A stretch of DNA of 64,000 bases, taken from contig CAYYUP010000026.1 of assembly GCA_964474905.1 (NCBI GenBank), forward strand, positions 1 through 64,000. The letters run 5' to 3'. A program made the translations under genes and the position numbers. Shown here one piece after another: positions 8,943 through 16,608 of this stretch (positions are counted from its first letter, which is position 1; each line of letters starts with the position of its first letter). The notes under the pieces were generated by a model that ran no database searches, was not told where the DNA came from, and was given only the letters and a program-made list of their open reading frames with translations. The stretch is from JADJRG01 sp964474905. Its GTDB lineage: Bacteria > Myxococcota_A > Polyangia > Nannocystales > Nannocystaceae.

Positions 8943-9626
8943 GTGACTAAGCAAAAAAGCCCTCAATCGAGAGTCCGGCTCGCCCTTCAGCGCCGCAAGC
9001 ATCGTCGTCGCTTTCGCGGGCCGCCGCCTAGGCGCGCGTTTCTCATCGGTGGCGCGGCCATGATGATCTCTGGGGCCGCCGTCGTCGACATGGTTGCCCG
9101 TGTTGCCTCGCCAAAGCTCGAGGGAATGCTCGCACCGGTGCGACCGCCGACGGCGAGTGCCGACGACGCGGAATTCCTCCGTAAATGCGTCCGTTGCGGC
9201 CTTTGTGGCACGGTTTGCGAGAACGGCTGCATCCGTTTCTTTGGCGCCGACGAGCCGGAGATGGGCGCGATGACTCCGTACCTCGACGTTCGCCGGCGCT
9301 CCTGCACGCTCTGCATGCGTTGCACGCAGATCTGCCCAAGTGGTGCCCTCCAGCCAGTCGTCGACGACCTGGACGTGATCGCCGACTCAATTCACATGGG
9401 CAAGGCCCAGGTCGAGCGTGATCTCTGCCTCTCTTATCTGGGGCGCATCTGCGGCTATTGCCACGATGCCTGCCCGCTGCCGGGTGTTGCGATCAAGCTG
9501 ACGCCGCCCGGCATTCCGGTGATTCTCGACGGCTGTGTTGGGTGTGGCCGCTGCGTCGAACACTGCCCACAAAACCCCAGCGCACTTACGCTCATCCCCG
9601 AGAGCGTTCGGGAGGTGCCATCATGA
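8943..9626 (+). CDS. Second NapG-type ferredoxin
   Basis: This 227-residue NapG paralogue has four cluster motifs at C82/85/88/92, C121/124/127/131, C162/170/173/177 and C198/201/204/208. The N-terminus has a long basic region, then PPRRAFLIGG followed by a hydrophobic stretch, a good Tat signal, so the folded protein should sit in the periplasm. The start is a GTG; no better in-frame start lies just upstream. The stop overlaps the next gene as ATGA. It differs clearly from the first NapG (about 2.4-3.1 kb) outside the cysteine motifs, so this is not a recent duplication. Confidence 0.88.
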   Translation: MTKQKSPQSRVRLALQRRKHRRRFRGPPPRRAFLIGGAAMMISGAAVVDMVARVASPKLEGMLAPVRPPTASADDAEFLRKCVRCGLCGTVCENGCIRFFGADEPEMGAMTPYLDVRRRSCTLCMRCTQICPSGALQPVVDDLDVIADSIHMGKAQVERDLCLSYLGRICGYCHDACPLPGVAIKLTPPGIPVILDGCVGCGRCVEHCPQNPSALTLIPESVREVPS

Positions 9627-11197
9627 GACCCGGAGCTGGATGGCGATGGACACGTCGGGCCTTTCAAGTGCCCGCTTTTGTTGCTCTGCTACTCGCCCCG
9701 CTGCTCGGCGGATGGCAGCGTATGGATCGCAATTACCTCTCGGCCTGGCGCGACCACGGCTGGGACCTGCCGCCTTCGGTGCTCGAGTCGCTGCCCCTGG
9801 GCGAGATGCCGGGCAAGGCCTACGAGGTCAACCAGATCATGGGTGGCGGCGCCGCTGGGGACTACTTCAGCATCGCAGCGATCGATCCGGTGGGCGGTCT
9901 TTTGGCGATGCTCTCGTCGACCGAGATCTACGTCGCCGTGATCGTCGCGTGGTTCATCCCGATCCTGCTTGCGCTCTTTTTGGGCAGGTTTTTCTGCGGC
10001 TGGATGTGCCCCTTTGGCAGCCTTGCTCGCGGTCTCTCGGGCATCCTCGATCGCCTGCCCTGGCGGATTCCGAGTTTTGTGCCGCCGCGGGTTCGACTGC
10101 TGCGTTTTGGCCTCCTCGCGATCGCCTTGTTACTGGGCGCGATGGGCACGCAGATGCTGCTCTACCTGCTCTTGCCGCATCTTCTCTTTCAGCAGTCGAT
10201 CTACGCGATGTGGTTGATGGGCGGCGGCGGGGCGGCGTTTGGAGCTCTCTTGGCACTCATTTTTGTCGGCGTGTTTTTTGGGCCGACTGTGTATTGTGCG
10301 ACCGTTTGTCCGACCGGTGCGGCGCTCTCGCTGGTCGGCCGTCGGCGGGTGGTCCGGCTGCAGATTGTCGACAAGCCCAAGTGCGGTGCTCATTGCGATC
10401 TCTGCGACCGCGCGTGCTGGCTTTTTTTGCACCCCTCGGAGGGCGAGCCCGGAGCCGACTGTGACAACTGCACTCGCTGCACCGAGGTCTGTCCCAGCGA
10501 TAACCTCGAGATCGTGTTGCGGGCTCCGTGGAAGAGCCGGGCCAAGTCTGTGGCGCCGATCCTCTTGGGCCTCTGGCTCGGGGGCGCAGGTGTGGCCTTG
10601 GCCGCTCCCGGGAGGCCTGCCAATGACGTCACGATCGTCGACGATGCGCCCCTAGACAAGCACAAGGCCGCACTGTTGCTCGACGCTCGCCGCCGGGCCG
10701 GTGATACCGACATCGCGATCTCCGTGATCGACCTCGAGGGCGTGCGCTTGGACGCAGATGATCCGAGCATTCTCCGCGGCCTCGAGATCTCGGTGTACGT
10801 GGTCCGAGGTCCCCGCGGGCAGCCCGACGAGCGCGGACGCCTGCCTGCGCGGGAGTTTTACCAGGGGCCGCTCACTCTTAAGGTGCAGGGCGTCGATGGG
10901 GTCGACGAAGAGATCGTCTTTACGGGGCCGAGTGATCCCCACTCGACGCCAAACCGCTCGATCTACCGCAAGCACATCGACGGCAGTCTGCGGCCTGGGG
11001 ACACCGTGGTCATGGGACCTATCGAGGGCTGGATCAGCGAGGAGCAGACCTGGGAGCTACCTGCGCCCAACGCTGGCCGTGGTGGTCTGCGTATGCTGGG
11101 CTTTGTTGGCGTCGGTTTTTTGCTCTTTGGCGGGGTCACTGCGCTGGCGCTCGGCTTCCGGCTTCGTGAGCCGAGCGACGAGCCGGAGGCCAAATAA
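9623..11197 (+). CDS. Second NapH-type polyferredoxin with C-terminal periplasmic extension
   Basis: The 524-residue product has membrane spans with FCGWMCPFG and YCATVCPTG, then clusters KCGAHCDLCDRAC and CDNCTRCTEVCP. As in the first NapH, a signal-like hydrophobic segment follows (GLWLGGAGVALAAPG), then a soluble domain of about 160 residues and a final membrane span. The soluble domains of the two proteins do not look alike to me. It should pass electrons from quinol to the NapG partner 4 bases upstream. The partner enzyme of this pair is not in the window. The ATG overlapping the previous stop is chosen as start; upstream frame lies inside the ferredoxin gene. Confidence 0.86.
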   Translation: MRPGAGWRWTRRAFQVPAFVALLLAPLLGGWQRMDRNYLSAWRDHGWDLPPSVLESLPLGEMPGKAYEVNQIMGGGAAGDYFSIAAIDPVGGLLAMLSSTEIYVAVIVAWFIPILLALFLGRFFCGWMCPFGSLARGLSGILDRLPWRIPSFVPPRVRLLRFGLLAIALLLGAMGTQMLLYLLLPHLLFQQSIYAMWLMGGGGAAFGALLALIFVGVFFGPTVYCATVCPTGAALSLVGRRRVVRLQIVDKPKCGAHCDLCDRACWLFLHPSEGEPGADCDNCTRCTEVCPSDNLEIVLRAPWKSRAKSVAPILLGLWLGGAGVALAAPGRPANDVTIVDDAPLDKHKAALLLDARRRAGDTDIAISVIDLEGVRLDADDPSILRGLEISVYVVRGPRGQPDERGRLPAREFYQGPLTLKVQGVDGVDEEIVFTGPSDPHSTPNRSIYRKHIDGSLRPGDTVVMGPIEGWISEEQTWELPAPNAGRGGLRMLGFVGVGFLLFGGVTALALGFRLREPSDEPEAK

Positions 11198-11246
11198 TGC
11201 ACTTCTTGCGCTCCACACTTTGGCCTTGGGCAGTCATCTTCACCCC

Positions 11247-12779
11247 GTGATCTCCTTCGTTCTACCGCTCTCTATTTTGATCACCCTCGCGGCTCCCGCG
11301 GACGGTGCGGTTGAGTCTTCGGCCGAGCCTCCGGCAGATCCACGCGGTCATACCGGACCGGTTGCTGTCGAGACCTCGACTTCGCCGGCCGCCGTCGAGA
11401 GCCCGAGTCAGCCCGTCGCTGTGGGACTACGAGTTGAGCCGGTCGCACCTGAGCCCGCACCTGCACCGGCACCCGAGGTAGCGCCAGCGCCAGTCCCCGA
11501 CGTCGCACCTGCCACCGAAGAAAAACCTGCGGGTCCTGTTTGGACACCCGGTGCTCACGTGTTCCTGCGCTCAGAGGGCCGGATAAACCCGGATTTTGAT
11601 AGCAGTCGCAATACGGCGCCTGATGTCGTCAAGGTCTTAGAGCGGGCGCGGCTGCAACTCGGCGGCGTCTGGGGACCGGTCGGCGTGTTTGTCCAGGCTC
11701 AGGACGCGAGGGCCTGGGGTTTTGAGGGCAGCACGATCTCCAACGAAGCCAACACGGATCTGCACCAGGGCTGGATGGAGCTCAAGGGGTCGGTCTCGGA
11801 GCGCGAGCTTTCGGGCTCTGTGCGGGCGGGTCGTCAGGAGATCAGCTGGGGTTCGCAGCGCCTGATCGGTGGGCTTGGCTGGGCCCCGACGGCGCGCTCA
11901 TTTGACGCGCTTCGTCTCCAGGGCCAGGCCGGTCGCCTGCGCGCCGATGCCTTTGTCGCCGTGCTCGCGCCGCCCTCCGAATTCAGCTACGCGGATTCGA
12001 TGGATGTGGTGCAGATCGAGCAGACCCGGGGCACGCAGCTCGTTGGCGGTCTTTTAGCCTTTGCGGCTCACGAGGCGATCAACATCGAGGCGATGGTGTT
12101 GTCCGACTTCGCCGATGCCTCGGTGGCGGCACCGACTCGCGACCGCACGATCGTCGACTTCGGAGCGCGGCTGTGGGGCAAGCCCTTTGGCGGGCTTAAG
12201 TACGAGGCCGAGGGTCATGCTCAGGTCGGTCATGACGGCGCCGCCGATCACCGCGCTTGGGCGTGGGCCGCCAACCTGGCCTATGTGCAAGGTAAGGGGC
12301 GGGTCAAGCCGGGGGCCAAGCTCGGCTACGCGATGGCTAGCGGCTCCAGTTGCGGCGGCGGATACGATCCCGCAGGGGATTGCGGCAGCTCCGACTTCTT
12401 TAACTTCTACCCGACAAACCACATGCACTACGGCCTCGTCGACCTCATGGGTTGGCGAAATATGCGGGATCTCGAGGTCAAGGGCAGCGTCGCGATCGAG
12501 TGGTTCAAAGCGTCGCTCGCCTACCACTTTATGCAGATGCAAACGCCGACCGGGCGTTGGAGCAATGTCGGCGGCAAGTCGGTTGGCGCCGGTTTTGATG
12601 CCAACAACGTCGACCGCACGCTCGGGCACGAGTTTGATCTGGTCGCGGTGCTAAAGCCGTGGAAGCCGCTGATGATCCAGCCGGGATACGGGCTCTTCTT
12701 GCCGCGCAAGGCCGGTGCATTGCTCGGCGGCGCGGATCCCCAGCACTTTCTCTACCTCTGGCTGGTCACCAATTTTTAG
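11247..12779 (+). CDS. Alginate-export-family outer-membrane beta-barrel (porin)
   Basis: The product has 510 residues with a signal peptide (SFVLPLSILITLAAPADG), a Pro/Ala/Val-rich linker to about residue 105, then a beta-barrel ending in LWLVTNF, a typical aromatic barrel terminus. The stretch GRQEISWGSQRLIGGLGW followed by RSFDALRLQ is characteristic of the alginate-export (AlgE-like) family, which in many bacteria serves as a general anion or small-solute porin. The GTG at 11247, 50 bases after the napH-like stop, gives a clean signal peptide. The position next to the second NapGH pair suggests passage of an anion used or produced by that pathway; this is inference. Confidence 0.8.
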   Translation: MISFVLPLSILITLAAPADGAVESSAEPPADPRGHTGPVAVETSTSPAAVESPSQPVAVGLRVEPVAPEPAPAPAPEVAPAPVPDVAPATEEKPAGPVWTPGAHVFLRSEGRINPDFDSSRNTAPDVVKVLERARLQLGGVWGPVGVFVQAQDARAWGFEGSTISNEANTDLHQGWMELKGSVSERELSGSVRAGRQEISWGSQRLIGGLGWAPTARSFDALRLQGQAGRLRADAFVAVLAPPSEFSYADSMDVVQIEQTRGTQLVGGLLAFAAHEAINIEAMVLSDFADASVAAPTRDRTIVDFGARLWGKPFGGLKYEAEGHAQVGHDGAADHRAWAWAANLAYVQGKGRVKPGAKLGYAMASGSSCGGGYDPAGDCGSSDFFNFYPTNHMHYGLVDLMGWRNMRDLEVKGSVAIEWFKASLAYHFMQMQTPTGRWSNVGGKSVGAGFDANNVDRTLGHEFDLVAVLKPWKPLMIQPGYGLFLPRKAGALLGGADPQHFLYLWLVTNF

Positions 12780-12804
12780 TTCAAGTCCCAGTCCAAATTC
12801 GAGT

Positions 12805-13374
12805 TCAGGATGGATGAGTCGTCCTTCGACGATGGCGACTATGGTGAGTGGATTGCCATCGCTCGAGTTCGGCCGCTGACGACTCGTGATCTAACGGTGT
12901 ACGAAGCAGCACCACGGGGCAAGGGAGAGTTTGCGTCGGCCAAGTGCGCAACCGCCAATGCAAACGTGTGACCTCCTGGGTTCCAGGTAGCGCGTGCACT
13001 CGGTGTTTTAGACGGAAGGAGACGTAGATCGCGTTCCAAGGGCTCGTGAAGCGGCCCGCCGATTCAGTTGTCTCGTTCTCGATTCGGTTGAGATGAGAGC
13101 ATGATTCGATGAGTCGAGTCTCAAATTCCTCGGCCTCGGGCCAGCTTGCAGCCCAGTGTAAGAGCAGCAAGTGGTCACGCTCGGCCAGGGCATGCTCGAG
13201 AAGGCGTCGCTCGGGAAAGCCGGTGCGGCCGATGTAGATCGCACTGCCGACACTTAAGACGTCCCTTATTGCCGCATATGCTCTTGAGAACACGTCGTCG
13301 TCGTGATGCTTGCAGAACATTTGCGACTGTCCTGCATTGTCGACACAACCGCGATATGCGCAAGGCTCATTCAT
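12805..13374 (-). CDS. Small GIY-YIG-like protein with N-terminal Cys/His motif
   Basis: The 189-residue product begins with a possible zinc motif (C5, C10, then FCKHH) and carries IYIGRTGFPERRLLEH followed by a conserved-looking ESCSHLNR and FTSPWNAIYVSF. The YIG-R-T...RR pattern suggests a GIY-YIG nuclease-like fold, but I cannot confirm the catalytic Glu. Codon third positions are less GC-rich than in neighbours, which may mean acquisition from elsewhere. The ATG overlaps the stop of the upstream membrane-protein gene by 8 bases, so they are probably co-transcribed. Confidence 0.6.
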   Translation of the reverse strand: MNEPCAYRGCVDNAGQSQMFCKHHDDDVFSRAYAAIRDVLSVGSAIYIGRTGFPERRLLEHALAERDHLLLLHWAASWPEAEEFETRLIESCSHLNRIENETTESAGRFTSPWNAIYVSFRLKHRVHALPGTQEVTRLHWRLRTWPTQTLPCPVVLLRTPLDHESSAAELERWQSTHHSRHRRRTTHPS

Positions 13375-14440
13375 CCGCAGATTGTAACGGAACCACTCCC
13401 TGTTGGTGTACGTTCCTTGCCGGTTGGCGACCAGGCGGCTTGTCCGTCCTGCCGCGAAAGTGGATGAAGGTGTGCACGACGACGGCGACGACGGCGATCA
13501 GGCCGACCACCAGTGCCTTTTCCCTCCATTGGCTGATCTCGCCGTTGCCGTAGACCTGCCAGGCGAGTGCCAAAAAGAAGAAGTACCAGGCGAGCACAAA
13601 GCCGAGCAGGCCCCAGAGCGGCGGGCCTGCGTCGCTGCGATTGCGGCTGAGGAAGAAGACCAAGCCCGCGGTCACCAGGAGGCTGATCGTGAACTGGCCG
13701 TCGCTCAGGCCGAGCGCCCGAAACAGATGAAAGGGCATCATCACCAGGATGCCGACGAGGATCGCCAGGACGCCGACCAGAGCTGAGATCGGCAGCAGTG
13801 CGGCGAGTGTGGTGAAGGTGCTGCGGCCGGCCAGGCGGGCGTGGAGGCGGGCGCCGATACGGCGAGTGAGGGGTGCGTGTGCACCGTCAAAGAGCAGGTG
13901 CCAGCAATAAGAAGAGACCGGCACACCGAGCCAGCGATAGGCGACCAGGCCGCCCGGATCGGCGCCCCCTTCGTGCCAGATCCACCAGCCGCAGTCGGGG
14001 CCCATGATGTCGAAGGGCGCGTCGAGCATCAGCGCGACGAGGCCGGCGGTGAAGAAGGTCGCGAGGGCTCCGGTCTTGAGCTTGCGAGCGCTGGTCACCG
14101 CGACGTAGATGAAGGTCGGGTAAAGCAGCACCACGTAGAGCGGCAGCTGCTTGCCAAAAAACATCACCGTAAATTGGGAGTGGCTAAAATTGTCGATGGT
14201 ATTGTAGGTGAGCAGCTCCATCCAGACCCCGTAAAAGAGGGCGCTGAGCCAAAGAAACAGACCCAAGGGGCGGCCGTTGCGACGCTCCCGGAGGGCATGA
14301 CCGAGGGTCAGGCCGAAGCCCAGGAGCATCACCAGCTCGAGGCCGTGGAAGTCTGCGGAGATCGAGCGAGGATCGTAGATCGTCAGCAGCCACGAGTCGT
14401 AGAGGGCGCGGGGCATCGTTTCGAGCAAGTGGGCTTGCAT
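13367..14440 (-). CDS. Multi-pass membrane protein of unknown function
   Basis: The 357-residue product has about eight or nine hydrophobic spans and a conserved-looking loop with MGPDCGWWIWHEGG and YRWLGVPVSSYCWH, rich in Trp, Cys and His. I do not recognise the family. The gene is transcribed away from a sterol-desaturase-like gene across a 73-base spacer, so the two may share regulation. A basic tail (HFRGRTDKPPGRQPARN) follows the last span. Confidence 0.72.
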   Translation of the reverse strand: MQAHLLETMPRALYDSWLLTIYDPRSISADFHGLELVMLLGFGLTLGHALRERRNGRPLGLFLWLSALFYGVWMELLTYNTIDNFSHSQFTVMFFGKQLPLYVVLLYPTFIYVAVTSARKLKTGALATFFTAGLVALMLDAPFDIMGPDCGWWIWHEGGADPGGLVAYRWLGVPVSSYCWHLLFDGAHAPLTRRIGARLHARLAGRSTFTTLAALLPISALVGVLAILVGILVMMPFHLFRALGLSDGQFTISLLVTAGLVFFLSRNRSDAGPPLWGLLGFVLAWYFFFLALAWQVYGNGEISQWREKALVVGLIAVVAVVVHTFIHFRGRTDKPPGRQPARNVHQQGVVPLQSADE

Positions 14441-14497
14441 TGGCGGATCGTATCAGCTTGCCTGATGGTGCCGTAACAGCTCAAACTAGCGCCATGC

Positions 14498-14512
14498 GAG
14501 GCGAGGCGAGGC
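14498..14512 (+). promoter_or_regulatory. Triple GAGGC repeat at the ribosome-binding site
   Basis: Three perfect copies of GAGGC end one base before the ATG at 14514. Each copy contains a Shine-Dalgarno-like GAGG core, so the first or second copy would be correctly spaced. The spacer also holds the divergent promoters of this gene and the membrane-protein gene. Confidence 0.55.
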
Positions 14513-14513
14513 G

Positions 14514-15380
14514 ATGGAGGTTTTGATCACGGGCGATGCTCTGCTCACGGCGGTCTTGGCAGGGGGCCTCACCGGCCTCCGCCTGTGGGCGCTCCTGGTC
14601 GGCATCTGCACGCTCGGCGGTCTCGTCCTGTACTTCGGCTTTGGGTCGATCCTCTACGGCCTCTACTACGTGCGTCGACGTCACGAGCCCGAGCGCTGGA
14701 AGCTGCAGCCCGGGCGATTCACGCCAAAAAAACTCCATCGCTGGGCGGCCGGGGTCGCGGCTAGCAACCTCGCGCTCGGTGGTCTGCTCTCCGGGACCTT
14801 TGCGTTTTATGTCAGTCAGGGGGGCCCGAGCGCGCTCTACCTAGATATCGCCGAGTACGGCTGGGTCTATACGATCGTCAGTACTGTGCTCGCGTTTATC
14901 TTCCTCGAGGCGGCTGCCTATTATGTGCACCGCGGTCTGCACAATCGTTGGCTCTTTCGACACATCCATCGCTGGCACCATCGGGTAGTCGCGCCGACGC
15001 CCTTTACGACGACGACCATGCATCCCGCGGAGTTTGTCGCGTTTCAGGCGACGGCGTTCTCGATGACGTTTTTCTTGCCGCTTTGGGCCGGATCATTCAT
15101 CGGTTTGCTTATCTATGTATTGATTTTTAATATGCTCGATCATTCGGGCATCGCCATGCGGCACACTCTGCCCTGGCAGTCGTCGAGCCGCTACCACGAC
15201 GATCACCATGTGTATTTTCACTGCAACTATGGACAAAACCTGATCTTCTTCGATCGCCTGCACGGCACCCTGCGCCGTCGGGATCGCCGCTACGGCGCCG
15301 AGGTGTTCGGTGGCCGCGGTGCCGAGCCAACGCAGGGCAGGACAAGCGAGGAGGACGATCCCTACGTCGATTATTATTGA
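14514..15380 (+). CDS. Sterol desaturase / fatty acid hydroxylase superfamily protein
   Basis: This membrane di-iron oxygenase family acts on sterols, lipids or carotenoids. The 288-residue protein has about four membrane spans and the three histidine boxes: HRGLH, HRWHH, and YHDDHH in the C-terminal third, with FDRLHGTLRR as the typical closing motif. Sterol C-5 desaturases and C-4 methyl oxidases share these boxes, and some myxobacteria of the suspected group make sterols, so a sterol role is possible. The exact substrate cannot be read from the sequence. The tail after residue 265 is acidic and probably disordered. Confidence 0.85.
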   Translation: MEVLITGDALLTAVLAGGLTGLRLWALLVGICTLGGLVLYFGFGSILYGLYYVRRRHEPERWKLQPGRFTPKKLHRWAAGVAASNLALGGLLSGTFAFYVSQGGPSALYLDIAEYGWVYTIVSTVLAFIFLEAAAYYVHRGLHNRWLFRHIHRWHHRVVAPTPFTTTTMHPAEFVAFQATAFSMTFFLPLWAGSFIGLLIYVLIFNMLDHSGIAMRHTLPWQSSSRYHDDHHVYFHCNYGQNLIFFDRLHGTLRRRDRRYGAEVFGGRGAEPTQGRTSEEDDPYVDYY

Positions 15381-15389
15381 GGCATTGTC

Positions 15390-16481
15390 TTAGCGGCGCT
15401 TGCTCTTGCCCCTGCCCCTGCCTCTGCCGCGTCGCTTTCCGCCGGGAACCGCCGCGATCAGATGGCGACGAAGATCGCGGAACTCCTCGGCCAAGCGATG
15501 GCCTGGAGGCAGCAGCTTGAGCGCGGCCTCGACCTCGGTGAGGGCCTCCAGGCGGCGGCCGACCCTGAGCAGTACATAGGCGATCATGCGCCGCGATTCG
15601 AGGGTCTCTGGGGCGAGTGCTCCGAGCACCCGCTCCTGGCCGATGAGGGCTAAGCGCTGGGTCTTGAGGGCGCTGGAGAGGTTGCCGTTGTTGCGGAGCA
15701 GGGTGGCGAGGGAGGCGAGGGAGGCGAGTACCTCGGGGTGTTCTGGGCCGAGGTTTGCCAGGCGAAGTTCGTAGGCCTCGCCCTCGAGCTCGAGCGCGCG
15801 GTTGAAGTTTTTTGCCGCCGCATGGATCGTGCCCAGGTTGGTGAGGGCCATTGCTACGTCTTGGTGCTCGTCGCCGAGGAGTCGTCGACGCAGCTCGAGG
15901 GTGCGGACGCCTGCGTCGACGGCCAACGAGTGCTCGCCGCGGGCGCGAAAGACGGCGCTGAGGTTGCCCCAGGCGGTCGCTACCAGAGCATCCTCGTCGC
16001 CGAGCGCAGCCCGCAAGCACTCGACCGTTCGATGGGCCAGGTCCAGTGACTCGTCGAACTCGCCAAGGCCGCGTAGCGAGGCGCTGAGGTCTCCGTAGGC
16101 CCTACCAGTATCGGGGTGGTCGACGCCGAGCAGAGCCTCGCGGATCGCGAGCGCCCGGCGATCTTCGTCGACCGCCAGGCGCATGTCTCCCAGGGCCCTG
16201 GCAGCGGTGGCGACCTCTGCGTGGGCGGCAGCGGTGCGAAGATCATCGGCGCCCAAGTCTGTTGAAACTGCGGCGAGTTTTGTACGCGCAGAGGTGAGCG
16301 CCCGGGCACGAGCATCGGCGCTGGAGGCCCGGACGGTGGTTGTGTCCCCTTGCAAAGCGGCGGTTGTCGCAGGGCCTTGCGACCGGGCAGGAGCCTCGCA
16401 AGGCAAGGGGTCCGCCTCAGGGTCCATCGCTGGGTCTGTGGTCTGAGGGGTGGATGCGGGGGCGTCGCGGCGCTCGGTCAT
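15390..16481 (-). CDS. Tetratricopeptide repeat protein
   Basis: The product is about 363 residues. From about residue 75 it carries kinesin-light-chain-type TPR units with the recurring pattern ALxIRxxLLGxxHPDxAxxxxNLG, roughly six repeats. It ends in a very basic tail (KRRGRGRGRGKSKRR). The open frame extends 85 codons upstream, but that part overlaps the start of the divergent lipoprotein gene, so the ATG at 16481 is preferred. The first 70 residues are low-complexity. TPRs mediate protein contacts; the partner is unknown. It converges on the sterol-desaturase-like gene with only 9 bases between stops. Confidence 0.75.
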   Translation of the reverse strand: MTERRDAPASTPQTTDPAMDPEADPLPCEAPARSQGPATTAALQGDTTTVRASSADARARALTSARTKLAAVSTDLGADDLRTAAAHAEVATAARALGDMRLAVDEDRRALAIREALLGVDHPDTGRAYGDLSASLRGLGEFDESLDLAHRTVECLRAALGDEDALVATAWGNLSAVFRARGEHSLAVDAGVRTLELRRRLLGDEHQDVAMALTNLGTIHAAAKNFNRALELEGEAYELRLANLGPEHPEVLASLASLATLLRNNGNLSSALKTQRLALIGQERVLGALAPETLESRRMIAYVLLRVGRRLEALTEVEAALKLLPPGHRLAEEFRDLRRHLIAAVPGGKRRGRGRGRGKSKRR

Positions 16482-16608
16482 GCTCGTTGCGGATGATACT
16501 CGAGGGCCGGCGGGTGCGTCGTTGTCGAGTGCGCTTGGGTCGCTGACGCTTGCGTATCTGCAGACATCCTCGCTTGACACCGTGCATCGGGCAGGGAACG
16601 CTAGATCC

